Origin: an uncultured Phocaeicola sp.
GTDB taxonomy: Bacteria > Bacteroidota > Bacteroidia > Bacteroidales > Bacteroidaceae
Assembly: GCA_944322395.1 (NCBI GenBank)
Contig: CALUPA010000019.1
Location: 1 to 38,772 of the forward strand
Length of the DNA stretch: 38,772 nucleotides
Direction of reading: 5' to 3'
This document shows, piece by piece, positions 34,967-38,772 of this stretch. The number at the start of each line of letters is the position of its first letter. Within the stretch, counting starts at the first letter, position 1. The notes beneath the pieces were generated by a model, which saw nothing but the letters and a program-made list of their open reading frames with translations, made no database searches and was not told the origin of the DNA. The position numbers were made by a program, and so were the translations under genes.

Positions 34967-35046
34967 TATATAGATTTATGAAGTCAGTTTAAGCTTAAGT
35001 CTAATAAGCAAAAATTGATGTGATAAATCATGAACGACACGATAAA

Positions 35047-35142
35047 TTCTGGTGCCGACTACAGTGGGCATCACTGCTGACTGCAGTAGGTAGCATTGCC
35101 GACTATAGTGTGCATCACTGCCGACTATAGTCAGCACCAGAA
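35047..35142 (+). repeat. Four tandem 22-bp palindromic units upstream of GH97
   Basis: Units at 35053, 35075, 35097 and 35119 each start TGCYGACT followed by an AGT half (ACTACAGT, ACTGCAGT, ACTATAGT, ACTATAGT), with no gaps. The last unit contains the perfect palindrome GACTATAGTC within an 18-bp near-palindrome. The array is enclosed by a 9-bp inverted repeat, TTCTGGTGC (35047-35055) / GCACCAGAA (35134-35142). It is GC-richer than its surroundings and non-coding. It ends 38 nt before the GH97 start codon. Confidence 0.88.
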
Positions 35143-35180
35143 AATGCCTGCAAATTTTTCAGTAACTAACCAAAATACTT

Positions 35181-37121
35181 ATGAACAAACATCTTTTATT
35201 TTGTGCATTTGCACTATCTTTTTCTATTGCATCGGCTCAGCAAGCCACAGTGACAGGACCTGACGGAAACTTGAAAGTTGACGTATCTGTTAAAGAAGGT
35301 AAGCCGCTTTACACAGTGACTTATAAGAATAATGTTGTACTTGAAGATTCGCCTTTGGGATTTGTAACTAACATCGGTGATTTCAGTACAAATGTTTCAT
35401 TTCAGGGACAAGAATCGTCTACTATAAAGAAAACTTATGTTCAGGACAGAATAAAACAGTCATTTGTGGACTATAATGCAAATGAACTTAAGGTTACATT
35501 GGTAAATGCCGATAAGCATTCATACGATGTGGTTTTCAGGGTAAGCAACAATGATATAGCTTTCCGATATGAAATGCCACAGTATGGCGAGACAGCTTCC
35601 ATAGTGATAAAATCCGAAGCTACCGGTTTCGACTTCCCTGAAAGTACTACCACATTTATATGTCCTCAGAGCGACCCGATGGTAGGGTGGAAAAGAACCA
35701 AACCAAGTTATGAAGAGGAATATAAGGCTGATGCTCCTATCACTACCACATCGCAGTATGGTGAAGGATATACATTCCCATGCCTTTTCCATGTTGGCGA
35801 CAATTGGGCCTTGGTGTCGGAGACAGGTGTGAGGAGTAAATACTGTGCTTCTCATCTGAGTGATGCTACAGCATCAGGACTTTATACTATTGCTTTTCCT
35901 AATGAGGGTGAACTGAACGGGCTGGGTACATCTACTCCGGGACTTGCACTTCCGGGAGAAACACCGTGGCGCACCATAACAGTAGGCGATAATCTGAAAC
36001 CTATTGTAGAGACCACTGTTCCCTTTGATGTGGTAGAACCATTATACGAACCTTCACAGGAATATAAGTTCGGACGTTCTACATGGAGCTGGATTGTATG
36101 GCAGGACCCAAGTATCAATTACGAGGATCAGATAAAATTCATTGACCTGGCTGCGCAGATGGGATATGAATATACATTGATAGACGGCGGATGGGAAACA
36201 AACATAGGTCGTGAACGCATGGAAGAGCTTTTCAAATATGCCAAGAGTAAAGGGGTAGGAGTATTCGTATGGTATAATTCAAACGGATACTGGAATGATG
36301 CTCCGCAGTGCGCAAAACAGTGCATGAGTAATTCTGTAGACCGCAAACGTGAGATGAAATGGTTGCAGAAATGTGGTGTGAAAGGTTTGAAGGTAGATTT
36401 CTTTGGTAGTGACAAACAGCAGATGATGGGGCTTTACGAGGATATCTTGAGCGATGCGAATGATCATGGACTCATGATAATATTCCACGGTTGTACTATT
36501 CCGCGCGGATGGGAACGTATGTATCCTAATTATGTGGGCAGTGAAGCTGTACTGGCATCCGAGAATCTGATTTTCAGTCAACATGCTGATGATAACGAGG
36601 CGTTTAATGCTACCCTTCATCCATTCATACGTAATACCATAGGAAGTATGGAATTTGGCGGTACAATTCTAAACAAGAGATTGAACAAGACAAATGATGG
36701 AGGAACATATCGCAGAACAACAGATGTCTTCCAGATTGCCACTGCCGTATTGTTCCAGAACCCAATCCAGAACTTTGCTATAACTCCTAATAATCTGTAT
36801 GATGCTCCTGCATCTATGATAGAATTTATGAAGGAAGTTCCTACAACATGGGACGAGACAAGATTCATTGACGGCTATCCTGGCAAATATTGTGTCCTGG
36901 CACGCCGTCATAATGACAAATGGTATATAGTTGGTGTAAGTGCACTAAAGGAACCTTTGAAGCTTGAACTCAACCTTTCCATGCTTTCCGACGGTGACGA
37001 ATGTACATATTATTACGATAATAAAAAGCGTGAACCTCAGAAAGAGGTACTGAAGATTAAGAGAACATCGTCTGTTCCGGTAGTGTTGCAACCTGAAGGA
37101 GGAGTGGTTATCGTGAAGTAA
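35181..37121 (+). CDS. GH97 glycosidase, retaining (alpha-galactosidase / beta-L-arabinopyranosidase type)
   Basis: The 646-aa protein has a signal peptide ending SIASAQQ (~1-19). An N-terminal beta-sandwich (~20-270) is followed by a TIM barrel (~275-560), entered by RSTWSWIVWQDPSINYEDQI and YTLIDGGWE, and a C-terminal beta domain. Asp406 in GLKVDFFGSD is the likely nucleophile of the retaining GH97 branch; Glu461 in LASEN, 55 residues on, is the candidate acid/base. The inverting SusB-type alpha-glucosidase branch uses a glutamate base instead, so starch activity is unlikely. Some retaining GH97 enzymes act on beta-L-arabinopyranosides as well as alpha-galactosides, which would suit an arabinan locus. 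That specificity is inferred. Confidence 0.9.
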   Translation: MNKHLLFCAFALSFSIASAQQATVTGPDGNLKVDVSVKEGKPLYTVTYKNNVVLEDSPLGFVTNIGDFSTNVSFQGQESSTIKKTYVQDRIKQSFVDYNANELKVTLVNADKHSYDVVFRVSNNDIAFRYEMPQYGETASIVIKSEATGFDFPESTTTFICPQSDPMVGWKRTKPSYEEEYKADAPITTTSQYGEGYTFPCLFHVGDNWALVSETGVRSKYCASHLSDATASGLYTIAFPNEGELNGLGTSTPGLALPGETPWRTITVGDNLKPIVETTVPFDVVEPLYEPSQEYKFGRSTWSWIVWQDPSINYEDQIKFIDLAAQMGYEYTLIDGGWETNIGRERMEELFKYAKSKGVGVFVWYNSNGYWNDAPQCAKQCMSNSVDRKREMKWLQKCGVKGLKVDFFGSDKQQMMGLYEDILSDANDHGLMIIFHGCTIPRGWERMYPNYVGSEAVLASENLIFSQHADDNEAFNATLHPFIRNTIGSMEFGGTILNKRLNKTNDGGTYRRTTDVFQIATAVLFQNPIQNFAITPNNLYDAPASMIEFMKEVPTTWDETRFIDGYPGKYCVLARRHNDKWYIVGVSALKEPLKLELNLSMLSDGDECTYYYDNKKREPQKEVLKIKRTSSVPVVLQPEGGVVIVK

Positions 37122-37190
37122 AACAGTGCTTTATATTTATATATTGAAAGAAAATTACCGGTAGTTTATGTCCGTCATGGAATTTATTTA

Positions 37191-37198
37191 TAACTTTG
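37191..37198 (+). promoter_or_regulatory. Candidate -7 element of cysS
   Basis: TAACTTTG fits TAnnTTTG and ends 25 nt before the cysS ATG. TTTA at 37165-37168 is 22 nt upstream, one more than the usual spacing. Confidence 0.5.
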
Positions 37199-37223
37199 CG
37201 GTCTAACGTAATTATAATGCATT

Positions 37224-38717
37224 ATGGAAAATAAACTATTAATCTATAATACACTGAGCCGTTCGAAAGAACTTTTCAAACCGGCTCATGCACCTCATGT
37301 GGGTATGTATGTGTGCGGGCCAACCGTGTATGGCGATGCCCATTTGGGACATGCACGTCCGGCAATTACTTTCGATATCCTTTTCCGTTACCTTACTCAT
37401 CTTGGATATAAAGTACGCTATGTACGTAATATTACTGATGTAGGTCATCTTGAGCATGATGCAGATGATGGTGAAGACAAAATTGCAAAGAAAGCACGTC
37501 TGGAACAGCTTGAACCAATGGAAGTGGTACAGTATTATCTGAATCGCTACCATAAGGCTATGGAGGCTCTTAACGTTCTTCCTCCAAGCATCGAACCTCA
37601 TGCTTCGGGACATATCATAGAGCAGATACAGCTGGTAGAGGAAATCCTTAAGAACGGATATGCTTATGAAAGCCAGGGTTCTGTATATTTCGATGTGGCA
37701 AAATACAATAAGGACCATCATTACGGAAAATTGTCGGGCAGAAATCTTGACGATGTGCTGAATACTACCCGCGAACTCGACGGCCAGCAGGAAAAACATA
37801 ATCCTGCCGATTTTGCGCTCTGGAAGTGTGCGCAGCCTGAACATATCATGCGCTGGCCTTCGCCATGGAGCGATGGTTTCCCAGGATGGCACTGTGAGTG
37901 TACTGCAATGGGTAAGAAATATCTGGGCGAGACATTTGATATTCACGGTGGAGGCATGGACCTTGTGTTCCCTCATCATGAATGTGAGATAGCGCAGAGT
38001 GTGGCTTCGCAGGGACACGATATGGTACGCTACTGGATGCACAATAATATGATTACCATTAACGGTCAGAAGATGGGTAAGTCATTGGGCAACTTCATAA
38101 CTCTTGACGAGTTCTTCACCGGTAGCAACAAGTTGCTGGCACAGGCATATTCGCCAATGACAATCCGTTTCTTCATCCTTCAGGCACATTATCGCAGTAC
38201 TGTCGATTTCAGCAATGAAGCACTTCAGGCAGCCGAGAAAGGTCTTGAACGATTGATGGAGGGTGTGAAGAATCTTGAGCGTATCACTCCTGCTAAGGCT
38301 ACAAGTGGTATCGAACCGTCAGGACTTCGTGAGAAATGTTACGATGCAATGAACGACGACCTCAATACTCCTATAGTAATTTCACATCTTTTCGATGCTA
38401 CACGTATGATAAATACAGTAATCGATAAGAAGGCTACAATAAGCGAAGCCGACCTTGAAGAATTGAAACAGGTTTTCAACATGTTTGTGTTCGATATTCT
38501 TGGTCTTAAGGCTGATGCCGAAAACAATGCAGCACGTGAAGAAGCTTATGGTAAGGTTGTTGATATGTTGCTCGAACAGCGTATGATAGCCAAAGCCAAT
38601 AAGGATTGGGCTACAAGCGACAAAATACGCGATAACCTGGCAGCTTTGGGATTTGAAGTCAAGGATACCAAAGATGGATTTACATGGAAACTTAATAAGG
38701 GGACTTCTATAAATTAA
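37224..38717 (+). CDS. cysS: Cysteine--tRNA ligase
   Basis: Charges tRNA-Cys with cysteine in the cytoplasm. The 497 aa are normal for the family. The HIGH signature is HLGH (residues 40-43), and the zinc site includes Cys31 in [13 protein letters not shown] together with GWHCECTAM and the [10 protein letters not shown] segment. The KMSKS loop is KMGKS (283-287). The anticodon-binding part ends with the family-typical [34 protein letters not shown]. It is a housekeeping gene marking the right border of the arabinan locus. Confidence 0.98.
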   Translation: MENKLLIYNTLSRSKELFKPAHAPHVGMYVCGPTVYGDAHLGHARPAITFDILFRYLTHLGYKVRYVRNITDVGHLEHDADDGEDKIAKKARLEQLEPMEVVQYYLNRYHKAMEALNVLPPSIEPHASGHIIEQIQLVEEILKNGYAYESQGSVYFDVAKYNKDHHYGKLSGRNLDDVLNTTRELDGQQEKHNPADFALWKCAQPEHIMRWPSPWSDGFPGWHCECTAMGKKYLGETFDIHGGGMDLVFPHHECEIAQSVASQGHDMVRYWMHNNMITINGQKMGKSLGNFITLDEFFTGSNKLLAQAYSPMTIRFFILQAHYRSTVDFSNEALQAAEKGLERLMEGVKNLERITPAKATSGIEPSGLREKCYDAMNDDLNTPIVISHLFDATRMINTVIDKKATISEADLEELKQVFNMFVFDILGLKADAENNAAREEAYGKVVDMLLEQRMIAKANKDWATSDKIRDNLAALGFEVKDTKDGFTWKLNKGTSIN

Positions 38718-38732
38718 ATCCCTGATTATAAG

Positions 38733-38762
38733 TTGCATAAGCGGATAAAATGCTTATATTTG
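38733..38762 (+). promoter_or_regulatory. Promoter of the gene beyond the window's right edge
   Basis: TATATTTG (38755-38762) has TTG (38733-38735; GTTG in the -33 place) exactly 19 nt upstream. This is close to the full Bacteroidetes consensus. The gene it serves starts outside the window. Confidence 0.55.
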
Positions 38763-38772
38763 CAGAAACAGA

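Noticed and set aside
35053..35140. A CRISPR array
   Set aside because: The 22-bp units follow each other with no spacers, vary in sequence, and no cas genes are near.
35181..37121. GH97 as a SusB-type starch alpha-glucosidase
   Set aside because: The KVDFFGSD segment carries the nucleophile aspartate of the retaining branch, and no starch genes are in the locus.

Overview
The window is a chromosomal segment from a Bacteroidota bacterium, most likely Bacteroidaceae (Bacteroides or Phocaeicola type; species cannot be told). The basis is an AT-rich genome, promoters of the TAnnTTTG type, SusC/SusD and hybrid two-component genes, Bacteroidetes lipoprotein signals, and a fused-gamma KorA next to KorB.

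Layout. (1) 3-1205: 3' part of ATP-dependent PEP carboxykinase with a strong terminator. (2) 1569-5002: a 33-bp perfect inverted repeat pair that encloses one whole gene, a 960-aa coiled-coil surface lipoprotein. A tyrosine recombinase (5039-6142) sits 36 bp outside the right repeat and points at it. This looks like a gene-carrying invertible cassette, with a promoter outside the left repeat and two back-to-back terminators just inside it. (3) 6401-12039: an orphan Ser-type sulfatase, then ruvB, a polysaccharide flippase and a DUF389 membrane protein as a likely operon. (4) 12142-12213: tRNA-Arg(CCT) on the minus strand. (5) 12416-15280: korAB. (6) 15395-37121: an arabinan utilisation locus. 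It has two GH51 and one GH43 enzymes on the minus strand; a 1401-aa hybrid two-component sensor-regulator; then susC, susD, a surface glycan-binding lipoprotein, a lipoprotein GH43 endo-arabinanase, a second GH43 and a GH97. (7) 37224-38717: cysS, then a promoter for the next gene.

How the arabinan locus would work (from family knowledge). The surface GH43 lipoprotein cuts arabinan. The SGBP and SusD bind oligosaccharides and SusC imports them. Periplasmic GH43 and GH51 enzymes release arabinose, and the HTCS senses oligosaccharide and switches the genes on. The sequence adds a candidate operator: an 11-bp half-site (TTTGTCCACY core) repeated 21 bp apart, lying exactly 21 nt before a TATATTTG -7 element. 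It occurs upstream of both susC and the divergent GH43 gene with identical geometry. A different array, four AACG units at 11-bp steps, lies upstream of the GH51 pair. A tandem 4 x 22-bp palindromic array lies upstream of GH97.

The two points most worth following are the whole-gene inversion cassette and the shared operator geometry of the arabinan locus. No computation or database search was run; family assignments are from reading motifs.
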